NCBI RefSeq assembly: GCF_021602345.1
Contig: NZ_BQID01000003.1
Location: 496,001-560,000 of the forward strand
DNA length: 64,000 nt
Reading direction: 5' to 3'
From: Pseudomonas pharyngis
GTDB lineage: Bacteria > Pseudomonadota > Gammaproteobacteria > Pseudomonadales > Pseudomonadaceae
The stretch's first letter is position 1; the number at the start of each line of letters is the position of its first letter. A program made the translations under genes and the position numbers. Positions 35,714-47,862 of the stretch are shown one piece after another. The notes under the pieces were generated by a model, which worked only from the letters and a program-made list of their open reading frames with translations, was not told the origin of the DNA and searched no databases.

Positions 35714-36622
35714 TTACTCACGCCCTTTGATGGTCTGGCTACGCTGCCCATTCGCCCCGACCGGTACTTCGCCTTTGAGCGTCACCCGACGCACCACACG
35801 ATCCTGAGTGCCGTAATCATCAATCGCATAATGCTGCGTCGAACGGTTATCCCAGATCGCCACATCACCGGCCTTCCAGCGCCAGCGCACGACGTTCTCC
35901 TGGCGGATCACATGACTTTGCAGCAAGCCAAACAGGTGCGCCGAATCGGCCTGGGAATAACCCTTGATGCGCTTGACGAAATGCCCCAGCAGCAAGCTCT
36001 TTTCGCCGCTGATCGGGTGCACGCGCACCACCGGGTGCTCGGTCTCGTAGACGGTCGAGGTGAAGATCTTGCGATAGCGCTCGAGCTTCTCCGCCGACAC
36101 GTCCGGCTTCACCGCGGCGTAGTCGTATTCGTTGCTGTGCACGGCCACCAATTTGTCCGCCAGCTCACGCAACTCGGTCGGCAGTTCGCTGTACGCGGTC
36201 GCGGTATTCGCCCACAGCGTATCGCCACCGAACGCCGGGGCCACCACCGAGCGCAGGATCGAGGCTTTCGGGTAGGCATCGACGAAGGTTACGTCGGTGT
36301 GCCAGGAGTTGGCGCGCTGCCCTTCGGCGCCGTCCAGTTCCAACAGATAACGGGTGCCCTCGCGGGACGGCACGGTCGGGTGCGCCACCGGTTCACCGAG
36401 CAGATGCGCGAAGGCTTCCTGGCGTTGATCGTCGAGCTGAGTCTGCTCGCGGAAGAACACGACCTTGTACTGAATCAGCGCCTGTTGAATGGCTTCAACC
36501 GTCGCGGCATCCAGCTCACCGGACAGCTGCACGCCACGGATTTCGGCGCCGATACGACCGGCCACCGGATGAATGTCCAGCGCGTGGACAGCGGGTTTTA
36601 CAGCGAGTGCGGCATTGCTCAT
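35714..36622 (-). CDS. atsK: Alkylsulfatase, 2-oxoglutarate-dependent dioxygenase AtsK
   Basis: A 302-residue TauD/TfdA-type non-heme iron oxygenase. The metal triad reads H108-T-D110 (SWHTDVTF) and H264 (STQHYAIDD), the positions known for P. putida AtsK, and the 2-oxoglutarate arginine is in DRVVRRVTL (275-279). It cleaves medium-chain alkyl sulfates to aldehyde and sulfate. In P. putida it is co-transcribed with atsR; here it is separated from atsR by a LysR gene and divergent from that regulator. No signal peptide. Confidence 0.9.
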   Translation of the reverse strand: MSNAALAVKPAVHALDIHPVAGRIGAEIRGVQLSGELDAATVEAIQQALIQYKVVFFREQTQLDDQRQEAFAHLLGEPVAHPTVPSREGTRYLLELDGAEGQRANSWHTDVTFVDAYPKASILRSVVAPAFGGDTLWANTATAYSELPTELRELADKLVAVHSNEYDYAAVKPDVSAEKLERYRKIFTSTVYETEHPVVRVHPISGEKSLLLGHFVKRIKGYSQADSAHLFGLLQSHVIRQENVVRWRWKAGDVAIWDNRSTQHYAIDDYGTQDRVVRRVTLKGEVPVGANGQRSQTIKGRE

Positions 36623-36673
36623 GGGTAGACCCTCATCGACTGCTTGCGGTTGGACGGCAGCGAAACAACGCTC

Positions 36674-36703
36674 TATCTATATTCAATTTACATCTAATAG
36701 ATA
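36674..36703. promoter_or_regulatory. Candidate operator between atsK and the LysR gene
   Basis: Inverted repeat TATCTAT / ATAGATA with 16 bp between, inside an AT-rich stretch that also carries two ATATTCA direct repeats. Position suits a LysR target; no proof. Confidence 0.35.
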
Positions 36704-36802
36704 TTCACATGCTTCGTTGACGGAATAAGAGCTTGCATTTAAAACCTCAAGCAACCTCGTCGCAAATGCCTTCGAGCTATTTTTAGGATGCCGGAAAAGC
36801 AT

Positions 36803-37723
36803 ATGGATCTTCGCCAGTTGCGCTACTTCATCGCCCTCAACGAACACCGCAGTTTTGTCCGCGCGGCCGACGCCATGGGCATCACTCAACCGGCGTTCAG
36901 CCGCAGCATTCAAGGGCTGGAGCAGGAGTTCGGCTGCGTGCTGGTGGATCGCGGCAACAAGGATCTGCGCCCTACACCCGAAGGCCAGGTGGTGCTGCAA
37001 CACGCCCTGACCCTGGTGCAAGGCGCGGCATTGCTCAGCGCCGAGGTGACGCAGATGACCAAGCTCGACGCCGGCGAACTGCACTTCGGTTGCGGCCCGG
37101 CGCCGGCAGTGAAACTGGTGCCGGACGCGGTGGCGCAATTCATCAATGCGCACCCGAAAGTGCGCACCTGTTTTCAGGTGGATAACTGGGAAAAACTCAG
37201 CCGCGCCCTGAGCCGCGAGGAGATCGAATTCTTTATCGCCGACATTCGCCATTTCGAGTCCGACCCGAACTTCCAGACCCAGCCGCTGACACCCAAGCGC
37301 GGGGTGTTTTTCTGCCGGCCGGGGCATCCGCTGCTGGCCAAGGAAAGCCTGTCGACCAACGACATGTTCGACTACCCGCTGGCGACCACGCTGATCCCGC
37401 CGGGCATTCGCAAACTGCTGGCGAATCTCAGCGGCCGGATCGACTTTTCGCCGACCATCGAGACCGAGCACTTTCCGGCGCTGGTGAAAGTGGTGCTGCA
37501 ATCCAACGCGATCGGCGTCGGTACTGAAGAGGCGTTCGTCGAGGATATTGCCCAGGGCTCGCTGGCGCTGCTGCACTGGCGCAATCTGCCGCAGAACCTG
37601 GAGAGCATGAATGCGCGGTGCGGGATTGTGAGCCGCACGGGATTCCGGCTGTCGCCGGCAGCGCGGGCGATGATTGAGACGTTGGTGGCGGTGGATAAAC
37701 AGGCGATCAGCGTCGCGGTTTGA
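36803..37723 (+). CDS. LysR-family regulator, SftR-like (second)
   Basis: A 306-residue LysR regulator clearly paralogous to the one at 32746 (DLRQLRYFIALNEHRSFVRAADAMGITQPAFSRSIQGLE; later GELHFGCGPAPAVKLVPDAV against GELRFGCGPAPAAGLIPRAI). ATG 36803 is preferred because it aligns with the paralogue; an ATG at 36788 would add five residues. The leader just upstream (AATGCCTTCGAGCTATTTTT) also resembles the leader of the paralogue. It is divergent from atsK and probably controls atsK and/or atsRBC. Confidence 0.86.
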   Translation: MDLRQLRYFIALNEHRSFVRAADAMGITQPAFSRSIQGLEQEFGCVLVDRGNKDLRPTPEGQVVLQHALTLVQGAALLSAEVTQMTKLDAGELHFGCGPAPAVKLVPDAVAQFINAHPKVRTCFQVDNWEKLSRALSREEIEFFIADIRHFESDPNFQTQPLTPKRGVFFCRPGHPLLAKESLSTNDMFDYPLATTLIPPGIRKLLANLSGRIDFSPTIETEHFPALVKVVLQSNAIGVGTEEAFVEDIAQGSLALLHWRNLPQNLESMNARCGIVSRTGFRLSPAARAMIETLVAVDKQAISVAV

Positions 37724-37724
37724 G

Positions 37725-37755
37725 GGTCATTCCCACGCCTTGCGCGGGAATGACC
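37725..37755. terminator. Bidirectional stem-loop between LysR and atsR genes
   Basis: A 10-bp stem GGTCATTCCC / GGGAATGACC with three further pairs (one mismatch between). It lies 1 bp after the LysR stop and 8 bp before the atsR stop on the other strand. It is related to the hairpins at 156 and 7942. Confidence 0.6.
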
Positions 37756-37762
37756 ACATGAC

Positions 37763-38776
37763 TCATAGCTTTGCAGCCGCCAGTTCAGGCGCCACCCACT
37801 CGTTGACCTTGAACGGTTTGCGAATCAGCTTCTGCTGCGCCGCCAGGTCCACCTTGCCCTGCAGGTTCTGAAGGAACAGCGGGTCCAGTGTCGACGGGAA
37901 CACTTCGCTCAGGTTCTGATCCTTCAGATCCTGGGTCAGGATCACCGGCGGATAGCTCGCCAGCCCCGACACAAGCTGCACATAAGCGTCCTTGTTGCTG
38001 TCCTGCGTCAACCAATCCACCGCCTGCTGCTGCGCCTTGAGCAGTTTTGCCACGGCTTCCGGATGCCCATCGACAAACTTGCCAGTCCCCACCAGCACCG
38101 ACTGCACACTGCCGGCGCCACCGAGATCCTTGGTATTCAGAGGCAACTCGGCCAGGCCTTTGGCCTGCAACGCGGTCAGCCCGGAACTGCCCCACGACGC
38201 ATCGATCTGCTTCGCCGCCAGCGCCGCTACCGCTGCGTTGAAATCGAGGTTGATCACCTTCACGTCCTTCTCGCTCAAACCCACGCTGGCCAGCGCGGCA
38301 TCGAACGACAACTGGGTCGCAGTGCCGCGGAAGATCGCTACGCGCTTGCCTTTGAGATCCTGCAGCGTCTTGATCCCCGAACCCGGCACCACGCCCAGGT
38401 ATTGCTTCACACCCCGGGCGCTGGCGCTGAGCAGGCGCGTATCCAGTCCGTTGGACTTGCCGATGATCGCCGCCAGATCTCCGAGATAGGCCAGATCCAC
38501 TTGGCCGTTGGCGAACGCTTCGTTGATCACCGGTCCAGCGCCCTTGAAGAAGCTCCACTGAATCTTGATGCCTTGATCGGCGAAGGCCTTTTCGAAGATC
38601 TGCTGATCGCGCAGCACGTCCACGATGCCCCCGCCGCTGTGCTGGGTACCGGCGCTCAGATCAGGCACGGCAATCCTGATTTCCTTGAGCTCGTCGGCCT
38701 GGACGGTGAACGCCAGCAGACCCGCCAGCGCCGGCGCGGCAAACAGACTGATGACACGTTTGAAGGGAAGGTTCAT
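37763..38776 (-). CDS. atsR: Sulfate-ester/sulfonate ABC transporter binding protein AtsR
   Basis: A 337-residue periplasmic protein of the SsuA/TauA family (NMT1/THI5-like). Signal peptide of about 27 residues (LFAAPALAGLLAFTVQADE). Conserved stretches: EIRIAVPDLSAGTQHSGGG, FANGQVDLAYLGDLAAIIG and KGKRVAIFRGTATQLSFDAAL. Divergent from atsBC, which encode the rest of the importer. Ligands in P. putida are alkyl and aryl sulfates. Confidence 0.88.
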   Translation of the reverse strand: MNLPFKRVISLFAAPALAGLLAFTVQADELKEIRIAVPDLSAGTQHSGGGIVDVLRDQQIFEKAFADQGIKIQWSFFKGAGPVINEAFANGQVDLAYLGDLAAIIGKSNGLDTRLLSASARGVKQYLGVVPGSGIKTLQDLKGKRVAIFRGTATQLSFDAALASVGLSEKDVKVINLDFNAAVAALAAKQIDASWGSSGLTALQAKGLAELPLNTKDLGGAGSVQSVLVGTGKFVDGHPEAVAKLLKAQQQAVDWLTQDSNKDAYVQLVSGLASYPPVILTQDLKDQNLSEVFPSTLDPLFLQNLQGKVDLAAQQKLIRKPFKVNEWVAPELAAAKL

Positions 38777-39086
38777 GGGTGCGGCTCCTGATCACGGCGG
38801 GCATTGAGGAACCGAAAGTAGGCACATTCCGCATCAACGTTTAAATACTTAAAAAGCACATTTTTATAGCTTTAAACGCTAAGCCAGAGTGCACAGGGCC
38901 TGTAGATCGATATGCATGCAGAGCATCGAAAATATTCTCCGAATGCATTGGATGCGCATGGGCTGGAGGCCTTAAATGGTCTGGCTTATCTCCCAATAGC
39001 ATTGAATTGAATTTTTATATATCAAATTTGCATACCGCACTTCCATGAAGGCAGGCCTGCCTGCAACCCGACAACGGAGGTCACCC
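38777..39086. other. 310-bp divergent promoter region atsR/atsB
   Basis: No gene is seen. It contains an AT-rich block (38838-38880, with TTTAAATACTTAAAAAGCA) near atsR and the candidate SftR site 38929-38959 near the middle, plus a TATGCATGCAGAGCAT stretch between them. Confidence 0.6.
38929..38959 (-). promoter_or_regulatory. Candidate SftR operator in the atsR/atsB intergenic region
   Basis: Read on the minus strand: ATGC-GC-ATCCAATGCATT-CGGAGA-ATATTTT. All fixed bases and both spacers equal those of the site at 32704-32734 next to the LysR gene. Confidence 0.55.
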
Positions 39087-40681
39087 ATGGCCCGACAATC
39101 CCTGCTCAGCCTGCCGCTGCCCGCACCACCGCTGAAAGCACTGCGCTCATGGCCGAGCCTTGGCCAGCGTGTGCTGCCGTGGCTGCTGCCCCTCTCCCTG
39201 TTCGCCCTGTGGTGGCTGGCGGCGCGCAATCAATGGATGAGCGAACAGATCCTGCCCGCGCCGTCACTGGTGTGGAGCAGCGCGATCGAGCTGTCCCAGG
39301 GCGAGTTGTGGAGTCATTTGTGGATTAGCCTGCAACGGTTGTTCTGGGGCCTGCTGGCGGGTGTTAGCGCCGGCGCGATGCTCGGCGCGGCGCTGGGCTT
39401 CAGCCGTCGCCTCGAACGCCTGATCTTCCCGACGTTCGCCGGCCTGGCCCAGGTGCCGACGCTGGCGTGGATTCCGCTGTTCATGGTGTTTTTCGGCATC
39501 GGCGAAACGCTGAAACTGGTGGTGCTGGTCAAAGCCATCGTGGTGCCGGTGACCTTGCATACGCTGGTCGGCGTGCGCGATGCGCAACCCAAGCTGCACG
39601 AAGCCGCCGCTGTTTTACGTTTGCCTCCACGACTGTTGATCCGCCGACTGGTGCTGCCCGCCGCCCTCCCGGCGTTCATGGCTGGCGTGCGTCTGGCGCT
39701 GGCCGCTGGCTGGACCTCGTTGCTTGCGGTCGAGCTGCTGGCCTCCAGCGAAGGCATCGGTTACCTGATGGTCTGGGCGCGACAGCTGTTCATGCTCGAC
39801 ATCGTCTTCGTGTGCATCGTCGTAATCGGCCTGATCGGCGTGGCGATGGATCGCGGCATCGGTCTGCTGGACAAAAAACTGGTGCACTGGCCGCACCCGG
39901 CCACGGCGGAAATTCGTCGCGGCCCACGCTACGAAGGCTGGCAGCGCGTGCAGCCATGGCTGCTGCCACTGGCGCTGTTTGCGTTGTGGCAACTGGCGGT
40001 CGACCAGCAATGGATCGATGCCAACATTCTGGTCAGCCCGTGGGTGGTGCTTGAGGCGACGAAAAACGGATTGCTCGACGGCACGTTGATCTCCGGCATG
40101 GCACTGAGCCTGGGCCGCACACTTGGCGGCCTGTTGATTGGCGGCGGTCTCGGCCTCGGGCTGGGTTTGCTGCTGGGTCTGTCACGCACCAGCGAACGCG
40201 TGCTCGGCCCGACCCTCGCCGCCCTGCGCCAGATCGCGATTTTCGCCTGGGTGCCGCTGCTCACCGCGTGGTTCGGTCTGGGCGAACTGGCGAAATGGGT
40301 GTTCGTCGCCCTGGCCGCTTTCTTTCCGTTGTTTGTCGCGACCCAACGCAGCGTCGCCAATCTCTCACCGCAGCTCAACGAAGCCGCGCAGGTGCTGCGC
40401 CTGAGCCTCGCCCAACGCCTGCGCCGACTGGTGCTGCCGGGGGCCGCGCCGGGGATTTTCGCCGGCCTGCGCCTGAGCCTGATCTACGCCTGGCTCGGCA
40501 CCATCGGCGCCGAATACTTCATGCCGTCCAACGGCGGCATCGGCAGCCAGATGATCGGCGCCCAACAACTGCTGCGCATGGACCTGATCATGGCCGGGAT
40601 GCTGCTGGTCGGCCTCACCGGCGCCCTGCTCAACCTCATTGGCCAACGCCTGGAAATCCGCGCCACCCGCTGGAGACACGC

Positions 40682-40685
<4 letters not shown>
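39087..40685 (+). CDS. atsB: Sulfate-ester ABC transporter, fused double permease AtsB
   Basis: A 532-residue membrane protein made of two complete SsuC/TauC-like permease halves joined head to tail. The first half holds the coupling loop LHEAAAVLRLPPRLLIRRLVLPAALPAFMAGVRLAL and the second LNEAAQVLRLSLAQRLRRLVLPGAAPGIFAGLRLSL; each is preceded by a WLLPLSLFALWWLA / WLLPLALFALWQLA first helix. The fusion replaces the usual homodimer. ATG 39087 has GGAGG at 39076-39080. It overlaps atsC by 4 bp. Confidence 0.9.
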
Positions 40686-43122
<2,437 letters not shown>

Positions 43123-43135
43123 GGGCAGGATCAAA

Positions 43136-43334
43136 AGCCCTCCCTCACCCCAGCCCTCCCGAAACGTCGGACCGCCCGGAGGGAGAGGGAGCTGACCGAG
43201 GTGTCTTTCGCTATACATCGACCTGAGAAACCGAGTTGATTGTGGATTCGGTAAAGCACTTTCAAGTCGGTGTATCTCCCGAATATCCCCCAATCAGTCC
43301 CCTCTCCCTCCGGGAGAGGGTTAGGGTGAGGGCT
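43136..43334. repeat. MITE-like dispersed repeat, copy 4
   Basis: 199 bp with ends AGCCCTCCCTCACCC and GGGTGAGGGCT. The left arm has the CCCGAAACGTCGGACCGCC variant of copy 2. The centre shows ATCGACCTGAGAA...TTCAAGTCGGTGTA. It fills nearly all of the space between atsA and the desaturase stop. Confidence 0.85.
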
Positions 43335-43358
43335 GGATCTCCAGCCGAAAACACAAAG

Positions 43359-44432
43359 TCAGTTCACCTCGATCGCCTTACCCGCCAACCCTTCATTCTC
43401 CTTGCGAACAAACCGGTTCGCCCGCCCGAACGTCCCGAAATCATTAAACCGAACCCCCATCTCCCGCATCACCTTATGCGCCACCGGCACCGTCAGCTGA
43501 CGGATGTAAAACGGCTCCTTCACCACAAAATGATGAATCCCGTGACTGCTGCCGAAATTGAAGCAGAACGCCTGCAACGGCCACAGCCACCAAGGATTCA
43601 GCACCTGACATTGCTGCAGCACATTGCCCGGTTCCACATCCCCGTAGTAATGCATGTTGGAGCTGATGAAGTGCAGGCAAAACGTACGCAACACGTTCGG
43701 GCCAATGATCACCACGGCGGCAATGTCGATCACCTGCATCACTGAAAGCGTGGTCGCCGACCATTCAATCGGCGAGCCCATCAAGTAAGCGACGCCATTG
43801 GCCGCATGGAATCCGAGAAACACATACCACGCCCCCCAATGCACCAGCGCCAGCGGCGCGTAGACCTTCAACGTGCGCTTGATGATGCTGAACTTGTGCG
43901 CCCAGGTCCTGGCCCGGAGCATGCGGATGAACGCCGACATCACGTTGTCGCCGACCATCAGCAATCGCGCAAAACCCCATGGCTCGCCGTTGGTGATCGC
44001 CCGTTCTTCCATGTCGGTTTCGGTGCCGGACACCTTGTGATGATTGAGGTGCAAATGACGGCGGATCCAAGGGTTGATCGTGCTCGGCCGCGCCAGCCAC
44101 ACCAGGCCCATCATCAGATTGTGTGGCACCCGCTGTTTGCGGAAATACATGCTGTGAATCAGGTCATGCTCAAGTTCGTGGGTCAGCGAAGCGAAAAACG
44201 CGTTGAGCAACAGGCACGCCCACCACGCCATGTGCCCGCTGATATACAGCGCCGCCGAACCGATCATTCCGGCCAGGGCAAAGGCGAGAATCCCGGCGCC
44301 GAGTGCATCCTGATGCGTGAGAATCGGGTAGCGCTCGCGCAGCTCCACGCCCTTGGCCAGCACCACTTCGCGAATATGCGCTGATCGCTGGGCAGCATTG
44401 TGTCGCTGGGGACTTGCAGAAGTACGGTCCAT
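43359..44432 (-). CDS. Membrane fatty-acid desaturase-like protein
   Basis: A 357-residue member of the membrane di-iron desaturase/hydroxylase family. Histidine boxes are HELEHDLIH, HLHLNHH and HGIHHF, with an extra HYYGDVEPGN block. Four or more hydrophobic segments surround them. It could desaturate or hydroxylate a lipid acyl chain or another lipophilic substrate. It is divergent from an AraC-type regulator, which probably controls it. It is distinct from DesA at 60923. Confidence 0.85.
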   Translation of the reverse strand: MDRTSASPQRHNAAQRSAHIREVVLAKGVELRERYPILTHQDALGAGILAFALAGMIGSAALYISGHMAWWACLLLNAFFASLTHELEHDLIHSMYFRKQRVPHNLMMGLVWLARPSTINPWIRRHLHLNHHKVSGTETDMEERAITNGEPWGFARLLMVGDNVMSAFIRMLRARTWAHKFSIIKRTLKVYAPLALVHWGAWYVFLGFHAANGVAYLMGSPIEWSATTLSVMQVIDIAAVVIIGPNVLRTFCLHFISSNMHYYGDVEPGNVLQQCQVLNPWWLWPLQAFCFNFGSSHGIHHFVVKEPFYIRQLTVPVAHKVMREMGVRFNDFGTFGRANRFVRKENEGLAGKAIEVN

Positions 44433-44532
44433 GCTTCCATCCTCTGGTTATTGATGTTCGCATCCTGCATCGCGCGGACTCCAAACGCGGTAGCCGAGAA
44501 CGCCAACCTGTTGACCGGAAGCGCCAATCAGC

Positions 44533-45537
44533 ATGAAGGAACCGACTTCTCTCGCCAGCTGGACCCGTGCCCTGCGCAAGCAACTCGACGCGCTGGGGCT
44601 GGACAGCACTGCCCTGTGCCGGCAGGCCGGGCTCGATCCGCAACTGATGGATGACCCGAACGCCCGCTATCCGTTGTCCGCCACCACGCGCCTGTGGGAA
44701 ATCGCGGTGCAGGTCAGCGGCGATCCGGCGATTGGTTTGCGGGTGTCGCGGTTCGTCAGCCCCACGACCTTTCACGCACTGGGCTATGCGTTGGTGGCCA
44801 GCGGCAGCCTGCGGGAAGTGTTCGAGCGGATCGTGCGTTATCACCAAGTGGTCAGCGACGCGCTGGAACTGGAGCTGACCCGCACCGAGGACCGCTACCG
44901 CTTTCGCCTGAAAATCCCGGCCGGCAATCCGGCACCCGCCTTCGAAGCCATCGACGCCTTTGCCGCCATCTACGTACGCACCTGCCGCAATCGCCTGGGC
45001 CGCGACTACGCGCCAATGGCGGTTTATCTGCGCCGCCCGGAACCGGTCGATGCGCATCAATGGCACAAGGTGTTCCGCTCGCCGGTGCACTTTTCCGCCG
45101 AAGAAGACCGCCTCGAATTCGCCCTCACCGACTTCGACAGTCACCTCGACGACGCCAACCCGGAACTGGCCGAGCACAACGAAGCGGTGCTCAAACGCAC
45201 CCTCGCCCAGCTCAAGCCGCTGACCTGGGAGCGCAAGGTGCGCGACGCCATCGAAGAACAACTGCCCGAAGGCGAACCCAGCGCCGAACGCATCGCCCAG
45301 GCCCTGCACCTGAGCCTGCGCAGCCTGCAACGGCATCTGGCGGACGAGGGTTGCCGCTTCGACACCCTGCTGAATGAAAGCCGCGAAAACCTCGCACTGC
45401 TGCACCTGCGCGATCCGCAATGCTCGCTGAGCGAGGTCAGTTACCTGTTGGGATTTGCCGATACCAGCAGCTTCAGCCGTGCGTTCAAACGCTGGACGGG
45501 GATGACGCCGGGGCAGTTTCGGGATCAGTTGCGCTGA
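44533..45537 (+). CDS. AraC-family transcriptional regulator
   Basis: A 334-residue regulator: an N-terminal Arabinose_bd-type sensor half (QAGLDPQLMDDPNARYPLSATTRLWEIAVQVSGDPAIGL) and a C-terminal double HTH (LHLSLRSLQRHLADEGCRFDTLLNESRENLALLHL and SEVSYLLGFADTSSFSRAFKRWTGMTPGQFR). This plan is shared with OruR/ArgR-like and lipid-responsive regulators. It is divergent from the desaturase gene across 100 bp, so desaturase control is the likely task. Confidence 0.88.
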   Translation: MKEPTSLASWTRALRKQLDALGLDSTALCRQAGLDPQLMDDPNARYPLSATTRLWEIAVQVSGDPAIGLRVSRFVSPTTFHALGYALVASGSLREVFERIVRYHQVVSDALELELTRTEDRYRFRLKIPAGNPAPAFEAIDAFAAIYVRTCRNRLGRDYAPMAVYLRRPEPVDAHQWHKVFRSPVHFSAEEDRLEFALTDFDSHLDDANPELAEHNEAVLKRTLAQLKPLTWERKVRDAIEEQLPEGEPSAERIAQALHLSLRSLQRHLADEGCRFDTLLNESRENLALLHLRDPQCSLSEVSYLLGFADTSSFSRAFKRWTGMTPGQFRDQLR

Positions 45538-45566
45538 AGGGGCTGGAATTTGTTCTGAATCGACCA

Positions 45567-45667
45567 GCCTCTTCGCGGGCGAGCCCGCTCCCACAAGGAT
45601 TGGGGCGTACAAAAAAATCCGTGTCACACCTCGACCATTGTGGGAGCGGGCTTGCCCGCGAAGAGGC
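45567..45667. repeat. REPIN (paired inverted REP), GCGGGC-type arms
   Basis: Arms of about 29 bp (from GCCTCTTCGCGGGCGAGCCC, complement on the right) are 43 bp apart, between the convergent AraC and histidine kinase genes. The arms differ by one base. Confidence 0.9.
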
Positions 45668-45670
45668 CAT

Positions 45671-47056
45671 TCAGATCGCTGCAAATCCAAGCTCAAAAAC
45701 CGTACCCGTTGCATCACTGCTGACCCGCACCTGCCCACCATGCAACCGCAGGATCGACTGCACGATTGCCAGTCCCAATCCGCCGGAATCTCCCGGCTCC
45801 GCGCGGGATGGGTCGACGCGGTAGAAGCGGTCGAACAGTTTGCCCAGATGCTCATCCGCGATCACCGGGCCGAGGTTGTGCACTTGCAGCCAGCACAGGT
45901 CTGGTTCATCGCGTCGGCGCAGGCTGATGACCGAGCCGGCATCGGCATGGCGTACGGCGTTGGCCAACAGGTTGCCCAAGGCGCGTTGCAGCAGTTGCTG
46001 ATCCGCCAGCAATTCTCCGCTGAACGTGTTTTCGAGGCGGATTTCCCGGTCATCCGCCAGGGCTTCGAAGTAGTCGCATAACTCATCGCCGATTTCGTGC
46101 AACTTCAGCGTGCGCAGATCGAGCGCGCGTTCAGCCTGCTCTGCGCGAGCGAGAAACATCAGGTTCTCGGCCATGCGCTTGAGCCGTTCGAATTCTTCCA
46201 TGTTCGACGCCAGCACTTCCTGATACTCGGTGCTGCTGCGCGGGTGATTCAGTGCCTGGCCATTGCTGGCGAGCAAGGTGTGCAGGGGCGTGCGGATTTC
46301 GTGGGCGAGGTCGGCGGAAAACTGTGAGAGGCGCTGGAAGCCGTCGTCCAGCCGTACGAGCATGCCGTTCAACGCGTGTACCGGCTCCAGCAATTCCGCC
46401 GGCGTGCCGGCGGTGGGAACGCGTTGGTCGAGGCTGCGCAGGTCGATGCCGCGCAGTGCTTCACTCAGCTTGCGCAGAGGCCGCAAACCTCGGCGCAACA
46501 GCACCAGGCCCAGCGTGAAGGCGAGCACGGCACCCAGGCCGACGGCCAGATACAAGCGCAGGCGATAGCTGCCGAGCATCTGCTCGCGCTCGCTCAGAAC
46601 CTTGCCGGCGATCACGGTCAGCGCTTCACCGTTCGGCCCCTGGGCCTGACCTGACAACAGGGCCAGCTCGACACCGTCCGCCGCCTGCCAGGTCAGCACA
46701 TCGCGGCGTTGCGGCGGTTGATCCCGGGGGATGGCCTGCACGGGCGGCAGTGCGCGTTGGCGAGGGTTGATCGTGATCACATTCGAGCCGTCCGCGCGTT
46801 GCACCAGCAGCAGACTGTCGAGGTTGCCCAGCATGTTCTGGTACAGCCGTGGCCGCGCCTGCAAGGCGTCGAGGCTGTCGCTGTCGGCGAGCAGCGCGCG
46901 CACCTGTTCCAGACGACCGAGCAACGCCATGTCGTCGCGCCAGGCGATTTCCGAGGCCAGCGAGCGATACAGAAACACGCCCATCGCGCTGAGTACCAGC
47001 GCACAGACGACAGCGAACGCCAGGGCCAGGCGCCAGGCAATCGACCTAGAACGCAT
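45671..47056 (-). CDS. Sensor histidine kinase, heavy-metal/HprS-like
   Basis: A 461-residue membrane kinase: TM1 near residues 9-31, periplasmic sensor of about 130 residues, TM2 near 168-187, HAMP, HisKA with phospho-accepting H252 ([13 protein letters not shown]), and an ATP-binding domain ([23 protein letters not shown]). It fits the CusS/CopS/HprS group. The periplasmic domain has no cysteine, so a thiol-based signal like that proposed for E. coli HprS is not evident. It overlaps the response regulator gene by 11 bp. Confidence 0.86.
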   Translation of the reverse strand: MRSRSIAWRLALAFAVVCALVLSAMGVFLYRSLASEIAWRDDMALLGRLEQVRALLADSDSLDALQARPRLYQNMLGNLDSLLLVQRADGSNVITINPRQRALPPVQAIPRDQPPQRRDVLTWQAADGVELALLSGQAQGPNGEALTVIAGKVLSEREQMLGSYRLRLYLAVGLGAVLAFTLGLVLLRRGLRPLRKLSEALRGIDLRSLDQRVPTAGTPAELLEPVHALNGMLVRLDDGFQRLSQFSADLAHEIRTPLHTLLASNGQALNHPRSSTEYQEVLASNMEEFERLKRMAENLMFLARAEQAERALDLRTLKLHEIGDELCDYFEALADDREIRLENTFSGELLADQQLLQRALGNLLANAVRHADAGSVISLRRRDEPDLCWLQVHNLGPVIADEHLGKLFDRFYRVDPSRAEPGDSGGLGLAIVQSILRLHGGQVRVSSDATGTVFELGFAAI

Positions 47057-47726
47057 CGTCGGGGGCTTCCAGTTGATAGCCGACCCCGCGCACGGTGTGG
47101 ATCAGTTTGGGCATGTACGGATCATCGACTTTCGAACGCAGTCGACGCACCGCGACTTCGACCATGTTGGTGTCGCTGTCGAAATTCAGGTTCCACACCT
47201 GCGAGGCGATCAGCGTGCGCGACAGCACTTCACCCTGACGGCTGGCGAGCAGATGCAGCAGGACGAATTCCTTGTTGGTCAGGGCGATGCGCTGGCCGCC
47301 CCGGCTGACCCGGCGGCGCAGTACGTCGATTTCCAGATCGGCGATGTTGTACGACTCGGCTTCACGCAGGGGGCCGCGCCGCAACAACGTGCGCACCCGC
47401 GCCAGCAATTCGGCGAAGGCGAACGGCTTGAGCAAATAGTCATCGGCCCCCAGTTCGAGGCCGCGCACGCGGTCTTCGATGGCGTCCTTCGCCGTCAGGA
47501 ACAGCACCGGCGTGGCGCCGCGCTGGCGGATCAGCTGGAGCAATTGCCAGCCGTTGAGGCCCGGCAGCATCACGTCGAGGATGATCAGGTCATATTCCTG
47601 CTGCTCAATAAAGTAGCGACCGTCGAGGCCATTCAGCGCCACGTCCACGGCAAAACCCGACTCTCCCAGCCCTTTGGCGATGAAGTTCGCGGTTTTGGCT
47701 TCATCTTCTACGACCAGCAAACGCAT
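47046..47726 (-). CDS. OmpR-family response regulator, HprR/CopR-like
   Basis: A 226-residue OmpR/PhoB-type regulator. D51 in IILDVMLPG is the phosphorylation site, with acidic pocket E7-D8 and K104-type lysine in LTAKD; the winged helix ends in [13 protein letters not shown], as in CusR/CopR/HprR. ATG 47726 has GAGGTG upstream. The frame is open about 66 codons further without a start signal. A palindrome of HprR type lies between this gene and the divergent periplasmic genes. Confidence 0.9.
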   Translation of the reverse strand: MRLLVVEDEAKTANFIAKGLGESGFAVDVALNGLDGRYFIEQQEYDLIILDVMLPGLNGWQLLQLIRQRGATPVLFLTAKDAIEDRVRGLELGADDYLLKPFAFAELLARVRTLLRRGPLREAESYNIADLEIDVLRRRVSRGGQRIALTNKEFVLLHLLASRQGEVLSRTLIASQVWNLNFDSDTNMVEVAVRRLRSKVDDPYMPKLIHTVRGVGYQLEAPDDAF

Positions 47727-47780
47727 GGCACACCTCGATTGATCAGAGACACAGGCTAGGCCCCTTCGGCGATATTGCCC

Positions 47781-47796
47781 ATTACAAACTTGTAAT
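47781..47796. promoter_or_regulatory. HprR-type palindrome ATTACAA-AC-TTGTAAT
   Basis: A perfect 7-bp inverted repeat with 2-bp spacer in the 136-bp divergent region. It equals the core of the E. coli HprR box (CATTACAAAATTGTAATG) except in the spacer, and differs from the CusR box (TGACAA-NN-TTGTCA). It suits control of both the two-component genes and the hbpS-like/hiuH pair. Confidence 0.7.
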
Positions 47797-47862
47797 CCGA
47801 CTGACGAGGTTTCGACGGGGACCGGCGGATAAGGTGGTGGCCTTCGCTTTTGGAGCCTGCCC

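Noticed and set aside
43359-44432. Desaturase-like protein considered as AlkB alkane hydroxylase.
   Set aside because: The histidine boxes and the missing NYxxHYG-type block do not fit AlkB; a general desaturase/hydroxylase call is safer.
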